Under the pieces are notes generated by a model. The model searched no databases. It was not told where the DNA came from and saw only the letters and a list, made by a program, of their open reading frames with translations. The translations under genes and the position numbers were made by a program. DNA of 64,000 bases from Flavobacterium sp. Root901 (GTDB lineage: Bacteria > Bacteroidota > Bacteroidia > Flavobacteriales > Flavobacteriaceae), in assembly GCF_001429765.1 (NCBI RefSeq), contig NZ_LMJB01000009.1, forward strand, positions 382,302 to 446,301, given 5' to 3'. Positions 19,424-28,119 of this stretch are shown here, one piece after another (the stretch's first letter is position 1; each line of letters starts with the position of its first letter).

Positions 19424-21514
19424 ATGACCATAAAAAAACATTGTCTCTTTCTTTTTATGTTTCTTGTTTTTCAAAATATAGAAGCGCAAAAAAAAGCCGG
19501 CAGACAAATTGACTCTCTGCAAACCGAAAAACTAAAAGAAGTAGTTATCAGTTCGCTTCATATTAATAACAATTCATTAAACACTCCAGCCTCAATTGGC
19601 ATTCTTTCAAAAAAAGATTTGCTGCAAAACAATACTACAGACATTACAACGGTAATCAATACAATTCCGGGTGTTTTTATGCAGTCTTCTAATTTTACGA
19701 CAACCCGAATTTCAATTCGCGGAATTGGGGCAAGAACTACTTACGGTACTAATAAAATCAGAGCTTTTTACGGCAGTATTCCGCTGACTTCAGGAAACAG
19801 CGAAACTGTTATTGACGATATCGATCTGGAAAACCTCAATCAAATCGAAATTATAAAAGGGCCGCTCTCTAGTGTCTATGGTGCAGGTTTAGGCGGTGCC
19901 ATTTTAATTTCACCTCAGCTTTCTAAAAACGAAAATCAAAGTGCCGGAATAAGTTCTGTTTTTGGTTCTTACGGATTATTAAAAAACAGTTTGAATTTTA
20001 GTTTAGATAAAAAAGAAGGAAGTTTAAATATTAGCTATCACAATCTAAAAACCGACGGCTGGCGCGAAAACAGTGCTTATAAACGTGAAGGAATTACCCT
20101 CGCCGGAGAATTGTTCAGAAAGAAAAACAGCAAACTAACGTATTTTTCAAATTACACTTATTTAAAAGCCTTTATTCCGAGTTCGATAAATAAAACTGCT
20201 TTTGAAAATAATCCGGAATCCGGTGCTCCAACCTGGGTGGCTTCAAAAGGATTTAAAGAATACAAATCGACTTTGGGCGGATTAGCTTATGATTTTAAAA
20301 TCAATGAAAATTTAAACAATTCGACTTCTGTTTTTATTAATTATAAAGACAGCAACGAGCCAAGACCTTTTGACATTTTACGTCAATATACGTTTGCATC
20401 GGGAGCAAGAACACAATTTACCGGAAATTTTAAGATTGGTAAAAAAGAGAACCATTTTATTGCGGGAATTGAATACTTTACAGATACTTATAAAGGCAAT
20501 ACTTTTGAAAACCTGTATCAGCAAAATAATGGTTTAGGAAGCCTTCAGGGTAATCTGCTTACAGAAACCGGACAAAAAAGAAATTTCTACAATATCTTTT
20601 CTCAATTACGAACTTTACTTTCTGAACAATTCGAAATTCAGGCTGGTTTAAATTACAACAAAACAAAATTCAACCTTGATAACTATACCGCAAATACCAA
20701 TCAGGAATATAGCTATGATGGTATTTTCTCTCCTCAATTGTCATTATTATTCAAACCGAACCTGCAGCAAACGGTTTATTTTTCTATAAGCCGCGGGTTT
20801 TCATTACCGGCAACGGAAGAAACCCTGAAAAGCGACGGCACAATAAATCCCGATATAAAACCTGAAAACGGCTACAATTTTGAAGTTGGAGGAAAATTCT
20901 ATTTTTTCAATAAAAAACTTTACACAGAAATTGCTTTATATCGAATGGAAATTAAAGATTTATTGGTGGCCAAAAGAATCGGTGATGATCAATATGTGGG
21001 TTTAAATGCCGGAAAAACATTTCATGAGGGCATCGAAATTACACTAAATCATAATTGGCCAATTAATCGTATTGTTTCGCTGAATTCTTATTTAGCCGGA
21101 TCTCTCGGCAATTATGAGTTCAAGGAATTTGTAGATAACGGAAATGACTATTCAGGAAATAAACTTACCGGAGTTGCGGCCAATAAAGTCAACGGCGGAA
21201 TTACTGTAAATACAAATTTCGGGATTTATTTCAATGCAGATTATCAGTTTGTAGATGAAATTCCAATGAACGATGCCAATACCGCTTTTTCAGATTCCTA
21301 TAACATTCTCAATCTAAAAACAGGGTATCGATTTGAGATTCTGCCAAAATTAACAACACATATTGCAGCTGGAATAAACAATGTAACAAATACAAAATAT
21401 GCTTCACTAATACTGCCAAACGCTGCTGCAGCCGGCAATGCATTACCACGTTACTATTATCCTGGACTTCCTGTGAATTATTACGGTACTGTTTCATTAA
21501 ATTATTTATTTTAG
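19424..21514 (+). CDS. TonB-dependent outer membrane receptor (siderophore/vitamin type)
   Basis: 696 aa. Signal peptide about 1-21 (NIEAQ). A possible TonB box is LKEVVIS near residue 37. The plug domain contains ISIRGIGAR, LENLNQIEIIKGP and SSVYGAGLGGAI. A 22-strand barrel follows and ends NYLF with the C-terminal aromatic residue. There is no carboxypeptidase-like N-terminal extension and no SusD partner, so it belongs to the classical TBDT rather than the SusC group. The substrate is unknown. A 194-aa gene starts immediately after its stop. Confidence 0.93.
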   Translation: MTIKKHCLFLFMFLVFQNIEAQKKAGRQIDSLQTEKLKEVVISSLHINNNSLNTPASIGILSKKDLLQNNTTDITTVINTIPGVFMQSSNFTTTRISIRGIGARTTYGTNKIRAFYGSIPLTSGNSETVIDDIDLENLNQIEIIKGPLSSVYGAGLGGAILISPQLSKNENQSAGISSVFGSYGLLKNSLNFSLDKKEGSLNISYHNLKTDGWRENSAYKREGITLAGELFRKKNSKLTYFSNYTYLKAFIPSSINKTAFENNPESGAPTWVASKGFKEYKSTLGGLAYDFKINENLNNSTSVFINYKDSNEPRPFDILRQYTFASGARTQFTGNFKIGKKENHFIAGIEYFTDTYKGNTFENLYQQNNGLGSLQGNLLTETGQKRNFYNIFSQLRTLLSEQFEIQAGLNYNKTKFNLDNYTANTNQEYSYDGIFSPQLSLLFKPNLQQTVYFSISRGFSLPATEETLKSDGTINPDIKPENGYNFEVGGKFYFFNKKLYTEIALYRMEIKDLLVAKRIGDDQYVGLNAGKTFHEGIEITLNHNWPINRIVSLNSYLAGSLGNYEFKEFVDNGNDYSGNKLTGVAANKVNGGITVNTNFGIYFNADYQFVDEIPMNDANTAFSDSYNILNLKTGYRFEILPKLTTHIAAGINNVTNTKYASLILPNAAAAGNALPRYYYPGLPVNYYGTVSLNYLF

Positions 21515-22099
21515 ATGCTTCAAATCACCCCAAAATCAAAAAAAATGCTTTCTGAACTACAGGAAAAACTGGATTATGTCAGTGCTTATCGGGAGAACCG
21601 TTTAAAGTGCGCGCAAGATATTCTGGAAAATCCTTATTTATTTAAAGAACTGGTCTCTATTAGTTTTTCACCAAAAAACAGAAATAATCATAAAGCCTGC
21701 TGGATTTTAGAATTTGTATCGTATGAAGAATTAATCTGGCTTCAGCCTCATTTGGATTTTTTCTGTTCGAATTTAAAAGTTTTGAAAGATGAAAGTTCCC
21801 TTCGCCCAATTGCAAAAGTGGTTCAGCTTTTAGTAAAATCACATTTTAAAAAAGACGAAAACAGCGTTACTCTATCGGAAGAAAATCTTCAATATTGTAT
21901 CGAAGCTAGTTTTGACTGGCTTATAAGCGATGTAAAAGTGGCTACAAAAGCCTATTCAATACGAACATTATATATTTTAGGAAATCATTATGACTGGATT
22001 CATCCGGAACTTCAGATTATCCTGAACAAAGATTATGGCGATCATTCTGCCGCATACAAAGTAGTTGCCCGCGAAGTTTTAAAGAAAATAGAAAAATAA
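21515..22099 (+). CDS. Conserved alpha-helical protein of unknown function
   Basis: 194 aa if started at the ATG that directly follows the receptor stop codon; a second ATG at 21545 (MLSELQEKL) is equally plausible. Sequence is all-helical with HEAT-like repeats (CAQDILENPYLFKELVSISFS, KACWILEFVSYEELIWLQPHL, ASFDWLISDVKVATKAYSIRTLY). Such flavobacterial proteins are sometimes named adenylosuccinate lyase by database transfer, but no lyase motif is present. Translational coupling with the receptor is likely. Function unknown. Confidence 0.7.
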   Translation: MLQITPKSKKMLSELQEKLDYVSAYRENRLKCAQDILENPYLFKELVSISFSPKNRNNHKACWILEFVSYEELIWLQPHLDFFCSNLKVLKDESSLRPIAKVVQLLVKSHFKKDENSVTLSEENLQYCIEASFDWLISDVKVATKAYSIRTLYILGNHYDWIHPELQIILNKDYGDHSAAYKVVAREVLKKIEK

Positions 22100-22107
22100 T
22101 TTTTTGG

Positions 22108-22248
22108 TTTGCCACAGATTAAAAGGATTTTCTAAATCGGAAATGAATTCGGGCAATTCGTGTAATTCGTGGCAAACAAAAAAAAACATAAAATCCTTTT
22201 AATCTGTGGCAAAAAAATTAGAGCAATTCATGTAATTCGTGGCAGAAA
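22108..22248. repeat. Interspersed repeat cluster before purK (GTAATTCGTGGCA family)
   Basis: Perfect 24-nt inverted arms at 22108-22131 and 22190-22213 (TTTGCCACAGATTAAAAGG...). Two direct repeats of the form GCAATTCnTGTAATTCGTGGCA start near 22152 and 22222. The same GCCACGAATT core recurs at about 23.5 and 29.7 kb. Confidence 0.85.
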
Positions 22249-22261
22249 AAAAATTAAAAAG

Positions 22262-22269
22262 TATCTTTG
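22262..22269 (+). promoter_or_regulatory. -7 promoter element TATCTTTG of purK
   Basis: Full match to TAnnTTTG, ending 17 bases before the chosen ATG at 22287. It lies inside the longer possible reading frame and so argues against the upstream start. Confidence 0.65.
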
Positions 22270-22286
22270 CAAAAACACAACACAAA

Positions 22287-23441
22287 ATGAATTATTTTTC
22301 TTCTGATTTTAAATTAGGAATATTAGGCGGAGGACAATTAGGTAAAATGCTTTTGTCTGATACCCGAAAATTTGACATCCAAACTTATGTTCTGGATCCG
22401 AGCGACGAAGCGCCGAGTAAAATTGCCTGCAATAAATTCTTCAAAGGTGATTTAATGGATTACGAAACCGTTTATAACTTCGGAAAACAAGTTGATGTTT
22501 TGACTTTCGAAATCGAATTGGTCAATCTTGAAGCTTTAACACAATTAGAAAACGAAGGAGTAAAAGTTTATCCGTCTCCAAAAACCTTAAAAGGAATTCA
22601 GAATAAAGGCGTTCAAAAACAATTTTATGCTGAAAATAATATCCCAACTGCCTCTTTCCTGAGATTTGACAGTCCGGAACATTTATCAAAATCAGTTGGA
22701 AATAACGAAATCACAATTCCATTTGTGTGGAAATGTACCGAATTTGGTTATGACGGAAATGGCGTAAAAGTAATTCGTCAGATTTCTGATATGGATGATT
22801 TACCAAATGTAGAATGTATTGCAGAAACTATGGTTCCGTTCAAAAATGAATTGGCCGTAATTGTCTGCAGAAGTCCGTTGGGAGAAATCAAAACCTATCC
22901 TGTTGTCGAAATGGAATTCCACCCGGAAGCCAATCAGGTAGAATATGTAATCTGTCCGGCAAGAATCGACGAAAAAATTGCTGAAAAAGCCAGAGCAATT
23001 GCATTGAATGTTTCTGAAAAATTCAATCACGTTGGACTTTTAGCGGTTGAAATGTTCCAGACACAGGACGATGAAATTTTAGTAAATGAAGTGGCTCCAC
23101 GTCCGCACAATTCGGGTCATTATTCTATCGAAGCGAGTTATACTTCACAATTCGAAAATCATTTGCGTGCCATTTTAAGTCTTCCTTTAGGAAATACAGA
23201 CAGCAAAGTTGCCGGAATCATGGTAAATTTAGTTGGTGCCGAAGGTTATTCCGGAAATGTAGTTTACGAAAACATCGAAACCATTTTAGGATGGAACGGC
23301 GTTACACCACATATTTACGGTAAAAAACAAACACGTCCTTTTAGAAAAATGGGTCACGTAACGATCGTAAACGAAAATATGCAGGAAGCCAGAAGAATTG
23401 CTGAGCAGGTTAAAAATACCATTAAAGTGATTAGTGCTTAG
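22287..23441 (+). CDS. purK: 5-(carboxyamino)imidazole ribonucleotide synthase (ATP-grasp)
   Basis: 384 aa from the ATG at 22287; the 16 extra codons upstream come from repeat DNA and the promoter. N-terminal preATP-grasp LGILGGGQLGKML, central WKCTEFGYDGNGVKVI, and metal-binding VNEVAPRPHNSGHYSIEA are canonical. PurK carboxylates AIR using ATP and bicarbonate in purine synthesis and hands N5-CAIR to PurE, encoded 188 bases downstream. Confidence 0.96.
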   Translation: MNYFSSDFKLGILGGGQLGKMLLSDTRKFDIQTYVLDPSDEAPSKIACNKFFKGDLMDYETVYNFGKQVDVLTFEIELVNLEALTQLENEGVKVYPSPKTLKGIQNKGVQKQFYAENNIPTASFLRFDSPEHLSKSVGNNEITIPFVWKCTEFGYDGNGVKVIRQISDMDDLPNVECIAETMVPFKNELAVIVCRSPLGEIKTYPVVEMEFHPEANQVEYVICPARIDEKIAEKARAIALNVSEKFNHVGLLAVEMFQTQDDEILVNEVAPRPHNSGHYSIEASYTSQFENHLRAILSLPLGNTDSKVAGIMVNLVGAEGYSGNVVYENIETILGWNGVTPHIYGKKQTRPFRKMGHVTIVNENMQEARRIAEQVKNTIKVISA

Positions 23442-23475
23442 TAATTAGTCCTTAGTCGCAGTTCGCAAGAAAAAG

Positions 23476-23559
23476 TTTGCCACGAATTGCACTAATTTCA
23501 CTAATTTTCTTCTCAAGAATCTAAAAAAATAATTCGTGCGAATTCGTGCAATTCGTGGC
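23476..23559. repeat. Inverted repeat between purK and purE (GCCACGAATT family)
   Basis: TTTGCCACGAATTGCAC at 23476-23492 is mirrored by GTGCAATTCGTGGC at 23546-23559. It belongs to the same interspersed family as the repeats before purK and before the epimerase gene at 29.8 kb. Confidence 0.8.
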
Positions 23560-23628
23560 GAAAAAAAATAAACAATTTCAGCTTCAGCAAAAACTTGAAA
23601 CCTGAAACAAAATAAACAAAAAAACAAA

Positions 23629-24111
23629 ATGAGCAAAGTAGCCATTATAATGGGAAGCATCTCAGACATGCCGGTTATGCAGGATGCAATCGACATATTA
23701 AAACAATTTAATGTTGAAGTTGAAGTAGATATCGTTTCGGCACACAGAACGCCGGAAAAATTATTCGACTTTAGTAAAAATGCACATACTCGCGGTATTT
23801 CGGTAATTATTGCCGGTGCTGGCGGTGCGGCGCATTTACCAGGAATGGTAGCTTCAATGTCTCCGCTTCCTGTAATTGGAGTTCCGGTAAAATCAAGTAA
23901 CTCTATTGATGGCTGGGATTCTGTTTTATCGATTCTTCAAATGCCGGGAGGAGTTCCTGTTGCAACTGTAGCTTTGAACGGAGCAAAAAATGCAGGAATC
24001 TTAGCAGCACAAATTATTGGAAGTTCTGATAAAACTGTTTTAGATTCTATAATTGCATATAAAGAAGAATTGAAAGCAGCAGTTAATAAAGCGGCTGAAA
24101 GTTTGAAATAA
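23629..24111 (+). CDS. purE: N5-CAIR mutase
   Basis: 160 aa, class I PurE length. Contains IIMGSISDMPVMQ, EVDIVSAHRTP and IIAGAGGAAHLPGM, which form the nucleotide-binding active site including the catalytic His in SAHR. It converts N5-CAIR to CAIR, the step after PurK. Despite the repeat-filled gap it probably belongs to the same unit. Confidence 0.97.
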   Translation: MSKVAIIMGSISDMPVMQDAIDILKQFNVEVEVDIVSAHRTPEKLFDFSKNAHTRGISVIIAGAGGAAHLPGMVASMSPLPVIGVPVKSSNSIDGWDSVLSILQMPGGVPVATVALNGAKNAGILAAQIIGSSDKTVLDSIIAYKEELKAAVNKAAESLK

Positions 24112-24241
24112 GTTTCCAGTCGCAGTCACAGTTTTCAGTAACAGTAGACCCTGAATACTGTGACTGTGAATAAATATATAAAAATAATTCTTTAGCCTCG
24201 GTTTATACTGCAAACTGAGACTGAGACTGAATAATAAAATC

Positions 24242-26269
24242 ATGAGCGTATTAACACATTATTTCAATACCAAACATAACACAGCGCCTTTTTCGCAGAT
24301 TAAAATAGAAGATTACGTTCCTGCTTTTCAGGAAGGAATTAAATTGGCTAAAGCCGAAATCGATGCGATTGTAAATAATCCGGACGCGCCGACTTTTGAA
24401 AACACAATTGCGGCAATGGATTATTCAGGCGATACTTTAGATCGTCTTTCTAGTGTTTTCTTCAATTTAAATTCGGCTGAAACCAATGACGAAATGCAGA
24501 AAATTGCGCAGGAAGTTTCGCCTTGGCTTTCAGAACTTGGCAATGACATTCGCTTAAACGCTGATTTATTTGCAAAAGTAAAAGCTGTTTACGATCAAAA
24601 AGAAAGTCTGAACCTCAACCCGGAACAAACTACGTTATTAGATAAAAAATACAAAAGCTTTTCCAGAAACGGAGCCAATCTTCCGGAAGACAAAAAAAAT
24701 CAGTTGAGAGAAATCGACAAAGAATTATCAAAACTGAGTTTACAATTTGGCGAAAATGTCCTGGCAGAAACCAATAATTTTGAATTGCATTTAACGGACG
24801 AAAAAGATTTATCTGGTCTGCCGGAAGGAACAATTGAAGCCGCCAGATTATTAGCTAAAAATCAGGAAAAAGAAGGCTGGATTTTCACTTTAGATCATCC
24901 AAGCTATATTCCGTTTTTGACATATGCAGACAATCGCGAACTTCGTAAAAAAATGGCGATTGCTTTTGGTGCAAAAGGATTTCAAAACAATGAATTCAAT
25001 AATGAAGAAAATGTTTTAAAAATTGCTAAACTTCGTCATGAAAGAGCTAATTTGTTAGGTTATAAAACACATGCACATTTTGTTCTGGAAGAAAGAATGG
25101 CCGAGAGTCCGGAGAAAGTTTTTTCTTTTTTGAATGATTTATTGGCAAAAGCAAAACCGGCAGCTCAAAAAGAATTTGACGAATTGACTTCTTTTGCAAA
25201 AAAACTGGACGGAATCGAGCAATTGGAAAAATGGGACGGTGCTTATTATTCTGAAAAATTAAAACAGCAGCTTTTTAATTTAGATGATGAAAAACTGAAA
25301 CCTTATTTTCAATTAGAAAAAGTTTTAGACGGCGCATTTACAGTTGCCAAAAAATTATACGGTTTAACTTTTACAGAAGTTTTTGATATTGATAAATATC
25401 ACGAAGAAGTGACGACTTATGAAGTTAGAGATGCCGAAAACAATTTGGTTTCGATTTTCTATGCAGATTTCTTCCCAAGAAAAGGAAAAAGAAACGGCGC
25501 CTGGATGACATCATTTAAATCGCAATATGTAAAAGACGGCGTAAACGAAAGACCACATATTTCTAACGTTTGCAACTTTACGAAACCAACCGAAACAAAA
25601 CCTTCATTATTAACTTTTAATGAAGTAACCACTTTGTTCCACGAATTTGGACACGGATTACACGGAATGCTGGCAAATACAACTTATCCAAGTTTATCGG
25701 GAACTTCGGTTTATTGGGATTTCGTAGAATTACCAAGTCAGATTATGGAAAATTGGTGTTACGAACCGGAAGCATTAGCCTTATTTGCAAATCATTACGA
25801 AACGGGAGAAATTATTCCGATTGAATATGTTCAGAAAATTAAAGAAAGTGCAAGTTTCCAAGAAGGATTGGCAACTCTACGCCAGTTAAGTTTTGGATTA
25901 TTGGACATGGCCTGGCACGGACAAGATCCAACCAATATTACAAACCTAAAAGATTTTGAAACAGCACAATTTGCAAACACACAATTGTATCCGGATGTAA
26001 AAGAAAATGCAATGAGTACATCTTTTTCTCATATTTTCCAAGGCGGATACTCTTCCGGATATTACAGCTACAAATGGGCAGAAGTACTGGATGCAGATGC
26101 TTTTGAATATTTTCAGGAAAAAGGAATTTTTAATGAAGAAGTTGCAAAGAAATTCAAAGACAATGTACTTTCAAAAGGAGGAACTGAACATCCGATGATT
26201 TTATACAAACGTTTTAGAGGTCAGGAACCAAAACCTGAGGCTTTATTGAAAAGAGCGGGATTGTTATAG
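24242..26269 (+). CDS. M3-family metallopeptidase (oligopeptidase/Dcp type)
   Basis: 675 aa without a signal peptide, so cytoplasmic. Zinc-binding HEFGHGLHGML (HExxH) lies at about 465-475 with the third ligand Glu in the following helix (WDFVELPSQIMENW). Further M3 landmarks are SFSHIFQGGYSSGYYSYKWAE near the C terminus. These enzymes digest short peptides. Dcp-like or oligopeptidase A-like specificity cannot be decided by eye. A strong terminator follows. Confidence 0.93.
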   Translation: MSVLTHYFNTKHNTAPFSQIKIEDYVPAFQEGIKLAKAEIDAIVNNPDAPTFENTIAAMDYSGDTLDRLSSVFFNLNSAETNDEMQKIAQEVSPWLSELGNDIRLNADLFAKVKAVYDQKESLNLNPEQTTLLDKKYKSFSRNGANLPEDKKNQLREIDKELSKLSLQFGENVLAETNNFELHLTDEKDLSGLPEGTIEAARLLAKNQEKEGWIFTLDHPSYIPFLTYADNRELRKKMAIAFGAKGFQNNEFNNEENVLKIAKLRHERANLLGYKTHAHFVLEERMAESPEKVFSFLNDLLAKAKPAAQKEFDELTSFAKKLDGIEQLEKWDGAYYSEKLKQQLFNLDDEKLKPYFQLEKVLDGAFTVAKKLYGLTFTEVFDIDKYHEEVTTYEVRDAENNLVSIFYADFFPRKGKRNGAWMTSFKSQYVKDGVNERPHISNVCNFTKPTETKPSLLTFNEVTTLFHEFGHGLHGMLANTTYPSLSGTSVYWDFVELPSQIMENWCYEPEALALFANHYETGEIIPIEYVQKIKESASFQEGLATLRQLSFGLLDMAWHGQDPTNITNLKDFETAQFANTQLYPDVKENAMSTSFSHIFQGGYSSGYYSYKWAEVLDADAFEYFQEKGIFNEEVAKKFKDNVLSKGGTEHPMILYKRFRGQEPKPEALLKRAGLL

Positions 26270-26305
26270 ACTTAGATTTTAGACTTCTTAGATTATTAGA
26301 TATTT

Positions 26306-26338
26306 GAAAACCGAAGCATTTCAGCTTCGGTTTTTTTT
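26306..26338 (+). terminator. Terminator of the M3 peptidase gene
   Basis: Perfect 11-bp stem AAAACCGAAGC/GCTTCGGTTTT with a 6-nt loop and a long T run. Confidence 0.9.
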
Positions 26339-26367
26339 ATTGTATTTTACTTAAAAGTAAATTTAGT

Positions 26368-26375
26368 TATCTTCG
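26368..26375 (+). promoter_or_regulatory. Likely -7 element TATCTTCG of the SanA/YdcF gene
   Basis: One base from the TAnnTTTG consensus, 33 bases before the start codon and just after the previous terminator. Confidence 0.4.
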
Positions 26376-26408
26376 CATTTTTAAATCTTAATCTTACAAA
26401 AAATTACC

Positions 26409-27068
26409 TTGAAAAAATATTTTAAAATTTTTCTTTATCTGATAATTATTGGATTAATTGCGATTATTTCGGTGAATTACTATGTAAAATCTTCGACCAA
26501 AACAAAGATTTATTATTCTCTAAAAAAGTTCCCTAAGAATGATGTGGGAATTATTTTTGGCGCAGGAATAAATGGAAACCAACCAAGTAAATATTTAAAA
26601 GATCGTCTTGATGCAGGAATCGCTTTATACAAAGCAAAACGAATCAATAAAATTTTACTTTCCGGAGATAATGGCCGCGAGGAATATGATGAATTAACGG
26701 TAATGAAAAATTATTGTTTTAACCACGGCGTTGACACCACAAAAATATTTATTGATTACGCCGGTTTCGATACTTATTCTACTATGTATCGTGCAAAACA
26801 TATTTTTAAGATAAAAAAAGCAGCTTTAATTTCGCAGGAATATCATTTAAACCGTGCCATTTACATTGGGCAAAAACTCGGAATCAAGTCATTTGGTTTT
26901 TCTGCTAACAATGGAGAATACAACGGATATAAATATGTTTGTTTTAGAGAATACGGCTCAGTCTTTAAATCTTTTTTGGATGTTTTAAGAAATCGGGAAC
27001 CGTACTTTCTCGGAAATCCAATCAATATTAACGGCCCTTCTAATTATTCCAAAGAAGATAAACGATAA
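26409..27068 (+). CDS. SanA/YdcF-family (DUF218) inner-membrane protein
   Basis: 219 aa, starting with TTG at 26409; the sequence MKKYFKIFLYL directly after it is the expected membrane anchor (TM about 7-27). The DUF218 domain follows: VGIIFGAGIN, KDRLDAGIALYKAKRINKILLSGDN, YDELTVMKNYC, GFDTYSTMYRAKHIF, LISQEYHLNRAIYIG. SanA relatives affect envelope barrier function and vancomycin sensitivity at high temperature in enterics; the biochemical activity is unknown. Monocistronic between two terminators. Confidence 0.87.
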   Translation: MKKYFKIFLYLIIIGLIAIISVNYYVKSSTKTKIYYSLKKFPKNDVGIIFGAGINGNQPSKYLKDRLDAGIALYKAKRINKILLSGDNGREEYDELTVMKNYCFNHGVDTTKIFIDYAGFDTYSTMYRAKHIFKIKKAALISQEYHLNRAIYIGQKLGIKSFGFSANNGEYNGYKYVCFREYGSVFKSFLDVLRNREPYFLGNPININGPSNYSKEDKR

Positions 27069-27072
27069 TCAA

Positions 27073-27103
27073 AAAAGCCGAAGTAATACTTCGGCTTTTC
27101 ACT
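27073..27103 (+). terminator. Terminator of the SanA/YdcF gene
   Basis: Perfect 12-bp stem AAAAGCCGAAGT/ACTTCGGCTTTT with a 3-nt loop. The T run is short (four). Confidence 0.75.
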
Positions 27104-27257
27104 TGGAGCAAAATTAAAATAACACAGTTTTGCTTTGCAAAAAAGAATTATTTATTTCAACAAATAAACATTTCATTAATATTAACCAGCTGTTGCAAAA
27201 AATACAACCAGGTTGATACTAACAGATTATTATAATGTTTTACGTTTCTTCTGGCAA

Positions 27258-27285
27258 TAAAAAAGGCCGCCTAAAAAGACGGCCC
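27258..27285 (-). terminator. Terminator of the DUF1842-like gene
   Basis: Stem 27265-27271 with 27278-27284 (GGCCGCC/GACGGCC). The single odd pair is a G-U wobble only on the minus strand, and a minus-strand T run follows. It is separated by about 85 bases from the gene it would serve. Confidence 0.7.
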
Positions 27286-27370
27286 TTTCAATCAAAACTG
27301 TAACCAAATTAGGCGCAATTAAATCCTAATATGTTTCGTAATTCGAGTTGTAAAAATTTGGGGGCTTAAC

Positions 27371-27784
27371 TTATGCCAACTCTGCTTTTAATTCGTTTAC
27401 TGCTTTTACAGGTACGTTTTCAATATTATGTTGGTAGTATGAAAAACCTCCAGTTCCGTTCCATGCCGCATCGATTGCTAAATGAGCATCAAAATTTGCT
27501 AAAAATGCACCAATCGCCGGAGGAGGAAAAGAATGAACATATTGTCCTTGTAAACTTACTACTTGTGTAAATTGTCCAAATCCTGTTGCATATATTTTTC
27601 CTATTACAGGGACTACAATGTGTCCATCAGGACCGCTGATCGCCTGAGTAATTACTACTGTACCAGAAACAGAATTTTGTGATGGTACAACAACTAAACT
27701 AAATGTTGCAATTGGAGCACCTGGTGTTCCTACATTTCCTATTGTGCCTTTTGCTAAATAAGCACCTGCTAATAAATCTGCCAT
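27371..27784 (-). CDS. Small beta-rich protein, probable DUF1842 family
   Basis: 137 aa, no signal peptide or membrane segment. Glycine-, valine- and threonine-rich beta sequence (ATFSLVVVPSQNSVSGTVVITQAI, HIVVPVIGKIYATGFGQF) followed by a helical C terminus (VPVKAVNELKAELA). The overall pattern (GTPGAPI, VSGTVVITQA) resembles DUF1842 proteins, whose role is not known. It is isolated, with a structured leader region and its own terminator. Codon use looks less AT-biased than the neighbours, so transfer is possible but unproven. Confidence 0.6.
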   Translation of the reverse strand: MADLLAGAYLAKGTIGNVGTPGAPIATFSLVVVPSQNSVSGTVVITQAISGPDGHIVVPVIGKIYATGFGQFTQVVSLQGQYVHSFPPPAIGAFLANFDAHLAIDAAWNGTGGFSYYQHNIENVPVKAVNELKAELA

Positions 27785-27910
27785 AATTTTTATGTTTTTG
27801 GGTTTTCCTACTCATAAGGCTTTTCGGTACCGCCTCGTTTTTTTTTAGTGGGTTCTGCTCCACTTATTTTTGTTTTGGATTTATTCTACTTCAAAACTAT
27901 AGCAGATAAG
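27785..27910 (-). promoter_or_regulatory. Possible structured 5' leader of the DUF1842-like gene
   Basis: Two hairpins lie between the start codon and about 27865: AGGC/GCCT at 27817-27820 and 27832-27835 with a GGTACC-containing loop, and AGTGG/CCACT at 27847-27851 and 27860-27864, separated by a run of nine A (minus strand). GC content is well above the surroundings. I cannot match it to a known riboswitch class. Confidence 0.35.
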
Positions 27911-28068
27911 TAGACATAAATAAAAAAATGATGTGAAATGGAATTTCTTTGACACGAAAGAGATTAAGAATGACACGAGAAAATTTTATCCGTAAAAACA
28001 CCTGATTTATTAAAAAAGCACTGCTATTTTATTGTCGTAGCTTTTTTATTATTTCAACAAATCAAAAT
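27911..28068. other. Intergenic region upstream of the GbsR-type regulator
   Basis: AT-rich. Holds a short direct repeat GACACGA (near 27951 and 27972) and a weak hairpin AAAAAAGC/GCTTTTTT (28012-28019, 28040-28047). No ORF supported. Confidence 0.5.
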
Positions 28069-28094
28069 AAACTTTCAATTATTTTTGAAAGTTT
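28069..28094 (+). promoter_or_regulatory. Candidate operator 1, palindrome AAACTTTCA-N8-TGAAAGTTT
   Basis: Perfect 9-nt arms with 8-nt spacer. It covers the -33 element of the regulator's own promoter. The same arms and spacing recur at 28637-28662. Confidence 0.65.
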
Positions 28095-28115
28095 AAAAAC
28101 TTTTACTTACATTTG
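28085..28115 (+). promoter_or_regulatory. Promoter of the GbsR-type regulator, TTG-N20-TACATTTG
   Basis: -33 TTG at 28085-28087 and -7 TACATTTG at 28108-28115, spacing 20. The -7 ends only 4 bases before the ATG at 28120, again implying little or no leader. Confidence 0.6.
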
Positions 28116-28119
28116 ATAC

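Noticed and set aside
22239..22286. Upstream in-frame start for purK
   Set aside because: The extra codons lie across a repeat and the -7 promoter element; family members begin at the later ATG.
24123..24166. CAGTCACAGT/ACTGTGACTG inverted repeat after purE
   Set aside because: Only 10-nt arms with no T run and low-complexity neighbours; weaker than the other repeats, so not listed as a feature.
27371..27784. Lectin or phage tail protein reading of the DUF1842-like gene
   Set aside because: Only weak compositional similarity (Gly/Val/Thr-rich strands); no phage genes or lectin motifs nearby.
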